Positions 29,801-38,867 of a stretch of 64,000 nucleotides of DNA are shown piece after piece. This stretch comes from Symbiodinium sp. CCMP2592 (taxonomy: Eukaryota > Sar > Dinophyceae > Suessiales > Symbiodiniaceae): contig CAJNDT010005875.1 in NCBI GenBank assembly GCA_905221615.1, positions 434,001-498,000 on the forward strand, written 5' to 3'. The translations under genes were made by a program, and so were the position numbers. Every line of letters starts with the position of its first letter. Position 1 is the stretch's first letter. Below the pieces are notes generated by a model. That model was not told where the DNA came from. It did no database searches and saw only the letters and a list, made by a program, of their open reading frames with translations.

Positions 29801-32438
29801 CACCACTACGCAATCGGTGTCGCAGCGTCTGCAGCTCAAACCCGGCGTACGATGCAACGATGCCTAGATAGACCATGCTATGGGTTCTAGGGATCCAGAT
29901 GGGTTGGTGCGGGCTGCCAAAGTTAATATAGGGCTGATTTTGCACTTTCTGGCTGTTGCATCGTAGCCATCGGTGGGCCGCGCTGCCTCGCAGAGAGACT
30001 ACAGCCGTGGATTTGGAGGCATTTACGGTCATGCTGCATTCACTGAAAAGCTGAAAAGTGGCTTGCACGCATCTCTTTACGAAACCTAGTTCGGCTATAG
30101 TGTTTATCTCCCAGGCAAGGTGAGAGTCATCTGCATATAGCGTGACAAGGTTATCTGCCCATTCCTTGGTCGTTCGAGCACTAAGGACGCTGTGGAACCA
30201 TACAGTGAAGGCAGCATACAGCGTTGGGGAGAGTGCACACCCTTGTCTCACCCCACATTCCATGGGGAATTGGCCGGTCTTCCCTCCGTGCTGAACGCTG
30301 TACTTGCACTGTTCACGTATGTTGAGGATGAGTTCTTGCAAAGGCTCGCCTACTCCCACGTACGCGAGTGCAGTTTGCAGGATGTGCCGGGGTAAGGTGT
30401 CAAAGGCACGGCTGAGGTCGAGGCTTATCATCAACCCTCCTACACAGGTGGCTTCACTCCGCCCTGCGCGCTTCTGGCTGACACTAACCACGGAGTCCTT
30501 TAAGGCCTGGCGAACTCTGCGGCAGTGCATTGACACCCTGGCTATGGCTTCCTCAATGGATCGATTTTGGCTGTATGCAAACTGTGGGCATTGCCGAAGA
30601 GTGGACCCTGCTTGCTCGACTACCTGATCCCTAATCAGGGTGGCTAGAACCTTAGAACTAGGGTCTTGGAGTCCTATGGGGCGGAGGTCCTGTGGCTGCC
30701 TGCCTGCCTTGTTAGGCTTTGGCAGCAGCGCCAGGCTGCAGTCGGTGACCTGCTCTGGCAGTCTTTGGCCACCAGCCTGACTAATCTCGAGCAGGCTGCA
30801 AAACTTGCGAGCCATCGCATCTGGGCACAATCTCCAGATCTCGGCTGGCACACTTAGCTTCGGAACAGCTTTGCCAAGTTTTAGTCGAGAGATGGCGGAT
30901 TTGATGGTCTCTTCGTCGTAGGTGATGGGAGTCGATAGGGGGGGACACTGAAAATCCTGTGACCTACTGAAAGCCTTGCTAAAGTAGTCGTAGATGGCCT
31001 GAAACTGTTCCGAACTGCTCAGAAGGTGCCCCTCGGGGGACTTCACATATACAGAGGAGGTTTGCTTTCTGGGTGCGAGCAGAGAGACAACCCTATAGAC
31101 CTCAGCCTGGTCATGCTTTTGGGCAGCAATCTCAGCTCGTTCGATTTGGGATTCGAGCCATTGCCGTCTAGCGCGTTTACCAGATTTCTTGACAGACCTA
31201 TGCGCATCCTCGAAAGCAAGTTGTCGCTGCACAGCTACGGAGGCTCTCGCAAACTGCCCTACCGGCCGGGGTGCCCGAAGGTTTTCATGGGCCTGCCACA
31301 TGTGCGTGATAGCGGCAGCAGTTCCGGGGTCGCGACTTGGGAGTTTATGGCTGTTGGGTTTTTTAGGAAAGAGTTGTTTGCAGAGCTTCAGGATTTGGGT
31401 GTTAAGGTGCAGCAGGTCCTGGGTCGGGTCAGAGGCAGCTACCAGCGCCTCAACCTGTTGCTTCAGAGTTTGCGCAAGCGAAGTATTATCCACGACATGT
31501 TGTCTAAGATCACGCAGGGAGTATTCCGGTCCTCGGGGGGCGGTGGCCCTTTTTTTGAAACACCAGCCTGCAAGGAAAGGAACTGACGCAGCCACAGGTC
31601 GGTGCTTCGGTCCACGACGCCAAGGAGCAAGGTCCAGATGGATTGGCCTGGCCTCCTTCGTGAGTCGATCTGCAACCCCTCGCCTGACCAGTATAAAATC
31701 CAGCTGCGATCTATGGTCGCCGTTGCTGAAGGTGTGGCTCTGTGCCGGTCTTGCACTGCCCCAGCTGTTTGCCATAACCAGCGAGTTTCCCGTCAAGAGT
31801 TCCGCAAGTTCCGGATCAGCGTGTTGCCGTGCCTGTTTCAAGAGTCCACGTCCAACCAGGCCAGGAATGGAGCAGCACTTGGAGTTGAGGTCTGCTCCAA
31901 TAATCAGAAGGTGCCTTTGTGGCAGGCGCTGCAGCATGTTGCCCAAGGCCGTCCAGACTCGCTGTCTTTTGGCCTCGATCTCTGCTTGCTTGTGTGCCTG
32001 CCAGACCCATTGATACACTGAGACCAGATCCAAGGTCTTGTCCGTTTGCTTGCATTGTACGTGTAGGATCCTGCCAGGTATGCAGACCACTTGGGTGATC
32101 TCCGACGTGGCCACCAGTTTGGGGTGTATGCAGATGCCGACCCCGCTGTATCGGTTGTGAGGGTCCGCTGAAACAATGATTTGCCAGCCGTCGATTTTCC
32201 AGCTGCCCTCTGTACGCCCACATCCCCAGTGCAGCTCTTGCAGAAAAACAATCTCCGCCTGTGTTTGGCTCTTAAGCCACTGCGCAAAGACATCGTAAAG
32301 GTCTGAAGCCATTCCGCCCACGTTGTACGTCAGTACGCGTAGCCTTTCTGTAGACGCGCCTCCCGTGATATGCGGTGGCGGGAAGTTTGGCGGTCGGTCC
32401 TTTGCAGAGGACGATGCGGCAGTCCTGGCCACTCCCAT
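26844..32438 (-). CDS. LINE-type retrotransposon polyprotein with USP-like C-terminus
   Basis: A 1864-residue uninterrupted ORF. Residues 33-290 form an AP-endonuclease-like (EEP) domain with all expected acids: N39 in LTYNVGG, E69 in FLQELHW, D183/N185 in GADLNSK, D247 in QLDFILVRR and H279 in KHRPV. Residues about 530-850 are a reverse transcriptase (D674 in SLDLSRAFDTL; YADD at 768-771, bases 30137-30126). Four CCHH/CCHC-type zinc fingers follow at about 1018-1225 (CYICGQYF, CRHCGAEF, CAICNQWI, CRYCAEEY). From about 1605 the sequence resembles ubiquitin-specific proteases: Cys box QQCYINSFMQAL (C1615), PNQQHDVCAFASF, VLLIQLSRY and His box GHYQAYL (H1813). Between about 1235 and 1580 this frame is Gly/Arg/Pro-rich. 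There the conserved protein is in another frame (see 27692-28768). EN+RT means target-primed retrotransposition. The protease may act on ubiquitin or on the polyprotein, but this is inference. Confidence 0.85.
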   Translation of the reverse strand: MGVARTAASSSAKDRPPNFPPPHITGGASTERLRVLTYNVGGMASDLYDVFAQWLKSQTQAEIVFLQELHWGCGRTEGSWKIDGWQIIVSADPHNRYSGVGICIHPKLVATSEITQVVCIPGRILHVQCKQTDKTLDLVSVYQWVWQAHKQAEIEAKRQRVWTALGNMLQRLPQRHLLIIGADLNSKCCSIPGLVGRGLLKQARQHADPELAELLTGNSLVMANSWGSARPAQSHTFSNGDHRSQLDFILVRRGVADRLTKEARPIHLDLAPWRRGPKHRPVAASVPFLAGWCFKKRATAPRGPEYSLRDLRQHVVDNTSLAQTLKQQVEALVAASDPTQDLLHLNTQILKLCKQLFPKKPNSHKLPSRDPGTAAAITHMWQAHENLRAPRPVGQFARASVAVQRQLAFEDAHRSVKKSGKRARRQWLESQIERAEIAAQKHDQAEVYRVVSLLAPRKQTSSVYVKSPEGHLLSSSEQFQAIYDYFSKAFSRSQDFQCPPLSTPITYDEETIKSAISRLKLGKAVPKLSVPAEIWRLCPDAMARKFCSLLEISQAGGQRLPEQVTDCSLALLPKPNKAGRQPQDLRPIGLQDPSSKVLATLIRDQVVEQAGSTLRQCPQFAYSQNRSIEEAIARVSMHCRRVRQALKDSVVSVSQKRAGRSEATCVGGLMISLDLSRAFDTLPRHILQTALAYVGVGEPLQELILNIREQCKYSVQHGGKTGQFPMECGVRQGCALSPTLYAAFTVWFHSVLSARTTKEWADNLVTLYADDSHLAWEINTIAELGFVKRCVQATFQLFSECSMTVNASKSTAVVSLRGSAAHRWLRCNSQKVQNQPYINFGSPHQPIWIPRTHSMVYLGIVASYAGFELQTLRHRLRSGAQARQRLARLLHSNVLSLRYRLRLYSSCVKSTILYGLHSVGVTTTVLQRLESWDARALRAIARSPVHLTRESNQAFRHRLKVDSPTSTLHKLLKNRVAKIGEPCCLQLFTEQLRFLHEMDSAATAATGRSSVVPITPVEGESCYICGQYFPNRRILLAHLSRKHPEHIPPSKPPGTDNRQYTAHTVDGMPKCRHCGAEFKRVEGLKKHLKGACTVLFPSGRPVPEAGSASEQGTQALPSHEGLLGRTPQAEPSQPLLEEPDFQASCKRNWKEVFRTPRYALKLKNYCAICNQWISMKGPGTKQHIRLMHKEHAELHAEAVARQTTIGLVGLSPCRYCAEEYKNPRAHLKHCPALYQANLCGLILRAQANHAADDRGRAAEPSGQGGHGVFRGEEGRRPGSNGSGGKLGPRGTEAQVEEARMGSGQGLTLVGRSPEARLGGCSELRTDGVSHGLPDGGATQGSYQALAEARGRVRPTASRPGLHGFFRRQRPRLPVPTSGYCTGLAGEMRAGPREKPTPTHPVHFLDPRVPHPPPGLDERRGETSEGPHHGVAGRGQHSPQSPLAVLSVEPHTESTGGGEGHASDRPYGPALPAGHPGAARDHGQQPYPVPGRQRAGRGVPKRGGTLHDFFRVQRPDVTPMPRGHDSHQRLRGHQDLGIPGEARASCSSAAREAGRRCISSDEVLRLEAQQATGPAPDTGRQQIEATQCTVHDAVRMRAHGTPQLPVAPLQNPSQQCYINSFMQALSWIGELTGSPAACQGLCKAGLQPLLAKTPLMITSQLHWHRLFREWPRPNQQHDVCAFASFVIHRIKAGAYQGRWEARQPGTAVCNDAGDLTSPIRLRLFPGGLQAMIDDWHQQNATHALVCHTGVLLIQLSRYSTDDRPSKDLTPIPLHPGQVLRIPVFCSDAGTAVRYEDFVIGVVILHLGQRVKEGHYQAYLGHPVPLRPALPWIEYLCDDCKPPRRANAQDRMQMQTNSYLVVLIRC
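27692..28768 (-). CDS. Alternative-frame conserved middle domain of the retrotransposon
   Basis: This 358-codon frame overlaps the middle of the 1864-residue ORF and has far more protein-like content. There is an acidic/Trp-rich linker (KWRKPEWGQGKGSHWWGG), then a helical domain (LLKALTKLSLKHEAELGRLR, PDLGFMAFFD, LIREFRTRLQALMNDEEKLQ, ALNPRWQYFQWNPTLK, ILGFRVRPERAARQPRAKLV). I recognise this as a domain common in dinoflagellate retroelement proteins, of unknown function. The main ORF in this interval is low-complexity, so the true polyprotein most likely moves +1 near 28.72 kb and -1 near 27.69 kb. The two frames overlap around an A-AAC-AAA-TAG-like site at the end of this frame. Two compensating indels or ribosomal frameshifting would both explain it. 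No independent start codon is argued for. Confidence 0.6.
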   Translation of the reverse strand: MRTSNTVLPCTKPICVASFFVPRRITQQMTEDAQPSLAAKEVTEFFGGKKDGDQEAMEAEESWDQEGRKPKWRKPEWGQGKGSHWWGGAQKRGWEAAQSSGQTESAMDSQTVELLKALTKLSLKHEAELGRLRPDLGFMAFFDVSDHGYLSQLRATALDWQEKCEQGLVKSPLRHILFIFLIREFRTRLQALMNDEEKLQKAHTMEWLVEGNTALNPRWQYFQWNPTLKAQEVAKDTPPIGHMDLLSQLDILEQHVTTGNNLTRFQAVRGLEEESQNEVEPFMISFGFRDPTSHQCHAAMTRISGCAATKILGFRVRPERAARQPRAKLVADAYLQTKYCDWKPSKPRGQRQTQAANK

Positions 32439-32788
32439 ATCGTTTGCCGTGAGCCATCTTCCTCTATATCGGACCCATCCATCTCTGGCAGCTGTATTTT
32501 GTGCCCGTTTGTATGAGATCGCTTCTGAGTCCGACTGTATGGCGTGTTCGTTGTCCGGGGTCCAGATAGTTTCGCCTCAGTGCCAGGGGCAACTGAGACT
32601 CCTCGGTCTGCGGTGGTACTCGACCGAACCCTCGGGTTTACCGGGCCAGCTTGTTCATATGTAGCAGCTGCTCTCATGCCCGGCCGCCGGATTTGGGACC
32701 AGCGCTGACCAGAGCCGACCAAGCCGATGATTGCAGGGTAAGTGCTGAGACCAAGCAGAAAAAGTCTTACCAGGCACTGTCCTCCCAT
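32330..32788 (-). other. Short leader ORF overlapping the retrotransposon start
   Basis: A 152-codon frame runs into the start of the EN-RT ORF in another frame. Composition is Arg/Thr/Gly-rich with a hydrophobic first 30 residues, and no motif is recognised. It may be an N-terminal extension of the polyprotein displaced by an indel, part of an ORF1, or chance. The element's 5' end is not defined beyond the microsatellite at 32838. Confidence 0.25.
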
Positions 32789-32837
32789 TGCACGAAGAGG
32801 CCCTTATCTTCTGGCTGAGTCTCCGGCCGAAACCCTT

Positions 32838-33035
<198 letters not shown>

Positions 33036-33299
33036 TGCGAGTGGGAGTAGGAGAACATGACTCTAAGATTGGGGTTTACACATGTCTCCTGTTGAGTCGG
33101 GGCCATGCTGCCACAGGAAACGCGAAGACGACACTCGAGCATCATGACGAAGCTGTAATTGTAAGAGAAATTTGTGCCTTGGTAGGTTTTCAGCAGTGCA
33201 GCCTCGGCACACCCTGCAAAGGTTGGTGGTGTTTGGGCACTTTCCTGTTGTCAATTGGTGTGAGAGTCACATCACCTTATTTGTTTGGAGGGCTTGCAG

Positions 33300-34421
33300 G
33301 GTGTGCCGAGACTTTTCATTGTCTCTAGAGAACCTGTGCACCATTGGCTACAAGCCCGCGGACCAAAAAGCTTGCTCGGCCCGATCAGGCCTGCTGCAAG
33401 AGTTGTGCGTTGCATCTTATCAGATAGGACGGAGGCAGGTCTAATGAAACTCTGACAGGGCAGATGACCTAGAACCTTTCGCCCACTGCTGCAGCATGAG
33501 TGCTTTGTGTTGCTCGGCTTTTGGTGTGAAGGCCGTCTTAGACTTTTGGAACTGTGCCGCTCGCCAGGATGAGTGGCAGGACGACTGGGACCGCGGTAAG
33601 CGCGGGCCGTTCTTCCTGGCCATGGACACGTTGCATGCACGGGACCCAGCGAAGCCTCTTGGTGAGTTGCATGACTGTTGGCAGTGCCCTCGGCAATGCT
33701 TCTCTTTTCCGAGGCCATGAAGGTGAGCTGCGAGTGGGGAGGGCGCTTCAGCCACGTGTTTCGGCCAAGATATTTTTGGTCCACCATGCCAACGAGCTAA
33801 GACTCGACGTCACCTTGGAACCTGGCAGCTGAGGATGTGGGCCGGTGTAAGCGGCCCGTGCGTCTGCACCCGAGACAGCCCTAGGAGTTGTAGTCATGAC
33901 AAGCCTGCAGTGGTCATCCCTGGCCAAGCATGTCGTTTCGTTTTCGCAAATCCAGAATCTTCCAGGAGACCCAGCAGAGCTACTGAGCCCAGTAACTTGT
34001 ACTTGGGCCGCCGCGTTGAATCACGAGGCAAAGGCTACGTCTACCCGGAGTTCTTCGGTCAGGCCTGGAATGCCCTGCATGAAGTTTCATCGCAGTGGAT
34101 GATGCGTCCAGGTTAGTGCCACCAGCCAGTTTCTGCGTCACTGCTCTGCGCCGCGGCTGCGGAAGGACGGGAATGGGGGTCATACCCAGTTTGCTGGAGT
34201 ATGCGGAGTCCGGGTTTTCGCTGCTGCATGTTTCCTTTCCTCATACTCATTTGTTTGAAGACCCGGGTATGGCAGAGAGTTTGTGTGGGACGCATGCGTA
34301 GTTTCGCTTGCCAGGATGCCTTCACCTTCAATGCATCTGCGCAAGATGTCTCCGAAGGCCAGCTTCAAGGGTCGTAGCGAAGTGCAGTCAGAAGATTATG
34401 AAAGAAAACAGAGCAGGCTAG
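33300..34421 (+). CDS. Four-exon gene of unknown function, 5' end missing
   Basis: Exons 33300-33438, 33532-33661, 33956-34111 and 34315-34421 join in one frame. The introns are GT-AG and the phases agree at every junction (0, 1 and 1). The product reads SLSLENLCTIGYKPADQKAC, then AVLDFWNCAARQDEWQDDWD, KRGPFFLAMDTLHARDPAKP, GYVYPEFFGQAWNALHEVSS, and ends SQKIMKENRAG. It is soluble-looking and rich in Trp, Asp and Arg, with no signal peptide or membrane helix in the part seen. At least one more 5' exon must exist, because the first exon begins mid-codon. A candidate upstream stretch near 33143-33180 (HHDEAVIVREICAL) does not match in phase. No family recognised. The gene starts directly after the AGT tract that borders the retroelement. 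Confidence 0.55.
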
Positions 34422-34619
34422 GCGAGAAACGGCCAAAGTAGCCGCAAAGTGAGGCCTCATCATGAAGCCTCGCCGCGATCTTCGACTCCCCTTCGGAGCG
34501 CCCCTGAGGTCGATTGCCTTTGGAGTGCCGCTGGCTGTGGCCCAGCGTTGGCATCCTCGCCTCGGCCTCTCTTTGCCACACGGAAGTCCTTAGACAGACG
34601 CTCGTAGCGACAGCGTACA

Positions 34620-34730
34620 AGGGGTTACTATATCAGGGCTACTACAGTATATAAGGGTCAGTACAGTATACTAGGGTTACTATATTATGTAACGGGGTTG
34701 CTACATTATGCTAGGGTTACTTTTTTTTAG
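34620..34730. repeat. Degenerate minisatellite, about 19-bp unit
   Basis: Six to seven imperfect units, each beginning GGGTTACTA or GGGCTACTA and continuing with an AT-rich CAGTATA part. Confidence 0.6.
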
Positions 34731-37700
34731 GGCTTCTTACTCCTGGGGGTGGTTGACTTTTCGTTTTGCTCCCGAGGCCTTCCTCGGAGCCTTCGGAGCC
34801 CTCTTGGGCCTCGCACTTCTGTCCGCCGTGGGCTTCATCTGCTGCGGGCCGAAGCCCCAGGGGGCAGAGCTTCTTCGAGGTTTTGCGGTGGTGGGTTGGG
34901 GTTGTGCGGAGCTCTGCGGTTGAGTTGGTTGACAAGGATGAGGCGGTTTGGGTTTTCAGGATGCTCGTTTAGAAGGTTTTGAGGTGGATTGAGGTTGAAC
35001 ATTGAGGTTGAGCAGTCTTAACATAGAGCCCTGACAGAGGTTGCTGATGACTTTCTCGAGTAACGATGTAGGCGTGCCAAGCGCTGCAGGTGTGGATGCT
35101 GCTCCAAGAGCAGGGTCCCGAGTCGCAGCCGTGTCGTGGCGCCGCGGCACCCTGTGAAACGAAACATCTCACAGAAGCGGGAATCCGTTCTTTGCAGTCA
35201 AGGCTCCTCTAGATCGGCGCGGAGGTCTCGCAGCGGAGGACATCCGTCAATTCTTCTCGCTCTCATCATATCCCCCTTAGCATTCATGCAGCCCCCGTCC
35301 CGTTCACAGACAAGGCCAACCATCAGGTTCGGCCTTTCAAGAGATTGTGGGAAGGTGGCAGGGAGTCGCCTCCATCTGTGAAGCAAAAGCCTGGGCAGAT
35401 TGCTGGACCCCTAAGCTCAGGTCCGTCATCGCGAAATTCATGAATTATGCAGCCAGGATCCGCGCCAGAGGAGGCGATAAGGTGCTGGGCCCGGAGTTGA
35501 TTGCTCGTACGTCGCGATCACGACACTTTGCATACATCGTACATCCACCCAGCAGCATCCCGTCATTTCTGGTAGAGTGGAGTGTAGAAGTCGGGGAGGT
35601 TGCATGCCGACTCCGCCGGAGGCCTTGGGGAAATGTCTTGCTCTGCACCAAGTCTTCCGTTCCCCTTGTGCCGTAGACTCCGTAGACCCAGTAGGCTCGT
35701 CACCCTTAGCAGCTCAAGCCTGAGATGATCAACGATGCTCAGACTTTCCTGCGACATGCTTTCGTTGCGCTGAACGATGGCAGGCAAGCAAGTTGCAGGC
35801 GCCTCCTTCAGCATTTGTGGTCTTAGCTGTGTGCACTTCCGCTTGCGTCCTGCACCGATTGGCTCCACACCTGGTGTGAATGCAAGAGAAGGGAATCCTG
35901 AGTGTGAACCTTCTGGGCTCAAATCGACTTCAAACTTCGATTCGCCCCCAGGAGCTGTGCAGATCCAGCCAACAGAGGCCAGCACATGCCAGCACTGGTT
36001 GGATCTGCGGAAACACGTTGACATGTTTTCCAACTGTAGAATAGCCGTAGAACCGCTGCCGCGTGTTCGTGCACATGCTGGGAGGCCAAGTTTAGAGATG
36101 AGCGCGTCATCTACAAAATTGAGCGGCTCGGCAGCGAGGTTTGTCATGCCGGAATCATGTCGCAATCACGTTGCGGCTGCGGTCTACAATTGCGCTATGC
36201 CATCACAAAGGAATGGCGTTTGCAGAGCTCCATATCACCTACGTCATGCAAGGAAGCTTGTTCAACGAGCATGCTTTCCTCGTGATGGGCCGCTCAGGCT
36301 GTCCTCAAGCAGAATACCAACCGACGACGAGGCATCCTCCCAAGGTTGTCTTACTTTTTCTCCAAAGCCTAGGAGCTGAATGGGCGAATAAGGCTTCAGA
36401 GTTTCAGTCTCTGCTTCTGCTGATGCTTTGTTGTCCTTGTTTGCCATAGACAAGGCCGCGTGGCGGTTGCGCTGCCACATGGGAGCAGGGCACCTAGAAA
36501 GTGTTGCACGACGAGTGACCTCAAGGTTCATGATGTAAAATCTAGGGACACGAATGTTCGTTCAAGATCGCAGGCAGGCAGAAGGACCCGATGAGGAAGT
36601 CTGCTATTGGCGTCTGTGACTCGCAAGGTACAGCAGAGAATCCTAGAGAAACAGATCCAGGCGCGGTCCGACAAAAGGGCCTGCTGTTCAGGGGAAAGGA
36701 GGCAAGGGAGTTGCAAGCGTTTAGTCCTGCAACAAACGGACCCGAGAAACGACTGGCTAACAGGCACACAGTCTGATGACCTGCGCTTACTGTGCACGGT
36801 CGTGTGTCAGGAGTGTAAAGAGAGCAGTGTCAAGCGAGATCAACTGCCCCTCAACGTCCGACAAGTGAGCAAGACTGTTGACTGAGCTTCTGTGCTTTGT
36901 TGCGAGATGTGACAGGCAGAGGTTTTAGCACTGCGGGCTTTGAGAACCCGCGCCAAGATGACCCAAAGGAGGCAGGCAGCTTCTACTGAGTTTACTTTGG
37001 ACCATACCACTTGCAGGATGTAAACAACAGGGATTTGGTACGTCCGAGCCTGGCAGGGCACGAGAGGAGGACAGCGATGAAGAGACTAGCGAGATCAGCG
37101 ACATCGAGGACACGTGCCTGCAGTTTTGCTTGTGCGGCGCATCGTCGTGAAGTGCTTTACATTTTGCCACTACGTGGTCCAGGACGGTCCAGACTATGTC
37201 ACTGCTGGAGGCAGTGTCTCTTGATGAAGTGCAGCTGGGTTTGTGTATGCAGCACGAAAATATCGAGCCATGTTATGTGTCTCGTCGTCTTGAGACATGC
37301 TGTAGGTGTCACCTTCAATGCTGCTCCGTCCAAGCGAGACATAAAAATACGATGCCGGCCATGAGTGCGGTCGTAGTGTCAGAGAGTGCGACCTTGTTTG
37401 CGTGCATTTCAAATCATCCCGTGCCCCCATAATTCCATAATCTTTGCTTTCTTGGCAGGGGATGAGTTGGAGAATGCGCTGATCATAGCTGCTCGGCGGG
37501 AAGCAACGGCTGCTGCAACTGGAGCATGTAGTGGCTCGGAGGAACTGACATTCGGGAGGTTCCTGTAGACTCTGGACCGGAGGTTCACAAGCGCGTCCTT
37601 GAGGGTGTCGCTGCGTGGCCGGGAGCCCCTGCAACTTCTCATGCTAGTGAATGACGAGATGTGTGGTTTGATAGCTTGCAAGCGGGGCAGCACTGATCCG

Positions 37701-37919
37701 GGTCTCCAGTGGCAGGGGAGGTGATATGAGACGTTGCCGCTACCGGGATTGATATCTTTCGCAAGGGGTCTTTGCGTGAGTGTCGTGCTGCGACGGGTTT
37801 CCCTGGCGTTTCCGGCAGGACGCCCGAAATGCCTGCAACCCACGCTGCGTGAACCCCAAGGGAAACTACTCGCCCTCGGCCTCCGCAGCCAATGCACGCT
37901 CTCACATCCGCCAGCAGAC
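34731..37919. other. No confident gene
   Basis: Both strands show open frames of 100-200 codons, for example 35347-35676 (+), 35777-36379 (+) and 35563-36165 (-). They overlap on opposite strands and have mixed composition. No splice-consistent model or domain was found. The frame 35400-35560 (+), with VIAKFMNYAARIRARGGDKV, is the best single exon candidate. Confidence 0.25.
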
Positions 37920-37925
37920 CTTTTG

Positions 37926-38462
37926 AAGTCTGAGCGTCCGAGGTGCGGCTACGTCTCCAACGGTGTTTGGCTGGCCAATCTCCAGCGGGGCGAACTGCAG
38001 GACACGAAATCGAAGGAAATTAATCAACTGACCTGCTGGCATCGTGGCGGGTTTCCGAGATTCAGAGGTGATAAGTCACTTGTAGATAGATGATAAGGGT
38101 CCGCGGAGGGTTCTTCGGGCTACCAGCAGCTCAGGAGGTTGCCAGCAGCATCGAGAAGAACGACGCTCGCCCTCTGCTGGTGCTGTTCGCAGAGGTGCCG
38201 CCCAGTGAACGTGGCACGTAAGCTGGCCTCTATAAAAAATACATATACTTACATATACTTACATGCTTGTATGTAAACACATACATGTTATATACATATA
38301 TTTTTACATATATACAGATATACATATTTACATATGTAACTATCCAAGGAAGGGTTTCAGCAGACCGCGCAGTGCTCTTGCAGGCCCTTCTCTTGCGGAC
38401 CATGGAGTCCCTGAGTGAGCAGATCATGCACTGCGCAAGCCCTGGAGCTTTTCTCACATGAT
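37926..38462 (+). CDS. Three exon-like segments, C-terminal part of unknown gene
   Basis: Segment one, about 37926-38030, reads CGYVSNGVWLANLQRGELQD. Segment two, about 38127-38209, reads AQEVASSIEKNDARPLLVLF followed by AEVPPSE. Segment three, about 38361-38462, reads DRAVLLQALLLRTMESLSEQ followed by IMHCASPGAFLT and a stop. Segments two and three join in phase through an intron beginning GTGGCACGTAAG near 38210, which contains an AT-rich microsatellite. The junction between one and two is not resolved. The product appears soluble and partly helical. No family recognised. Confidence 0.4.
38232..38340. repeat. AT-rich microsatellite in intron
   Basis: ACATATACTT, CATATA and TATATTT words over about 110 bp. 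Confidence 0.7.
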
Positions 38463-38867
38463 CCAACCTTGAAGAGACTGGCTTCCCGACTTTCTTACTT
38501 CCTGTGGGCACAGCCGTTCATCCAGCCGATACCTGCCTGGTGTTTCAAGTATCTCGTTCCGCCTCCCTCTTTTTGCAGATGTCTCCATTTCCCCTGTCAC
38601 CTGCCTCGCAGGCTTGCTCTTCTCTTTGCCCTTGCCTGCCCCTGCCAACCCTAGCTGCTAGTCTCAGTCCCCGGCCAAAATGAGAACAGCTTGACTGGAC
38701 ACGGCATCTCCAGGCCCTGCAGGAGCAGCATGCTTGCATAAGGGCGCAGGCTCCGTGTTCTGAGCATTGCACTCCGGGTGGCCTTGGCCGTTGTTGCTCC
38801 GCAAACTCGGCGCTGCAGCGCTTTCAGAGCCCTTCTTAGCTTCAGCTCCTTCGGGAACTCAGCTGAG

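Noticed and set aside
35563..36379. Two overlapping 200-codon frames on opposite strands
   Set aside because: Neither has domain, start-context or splice support. They are probably mutual shadows in GC-rich sequence.
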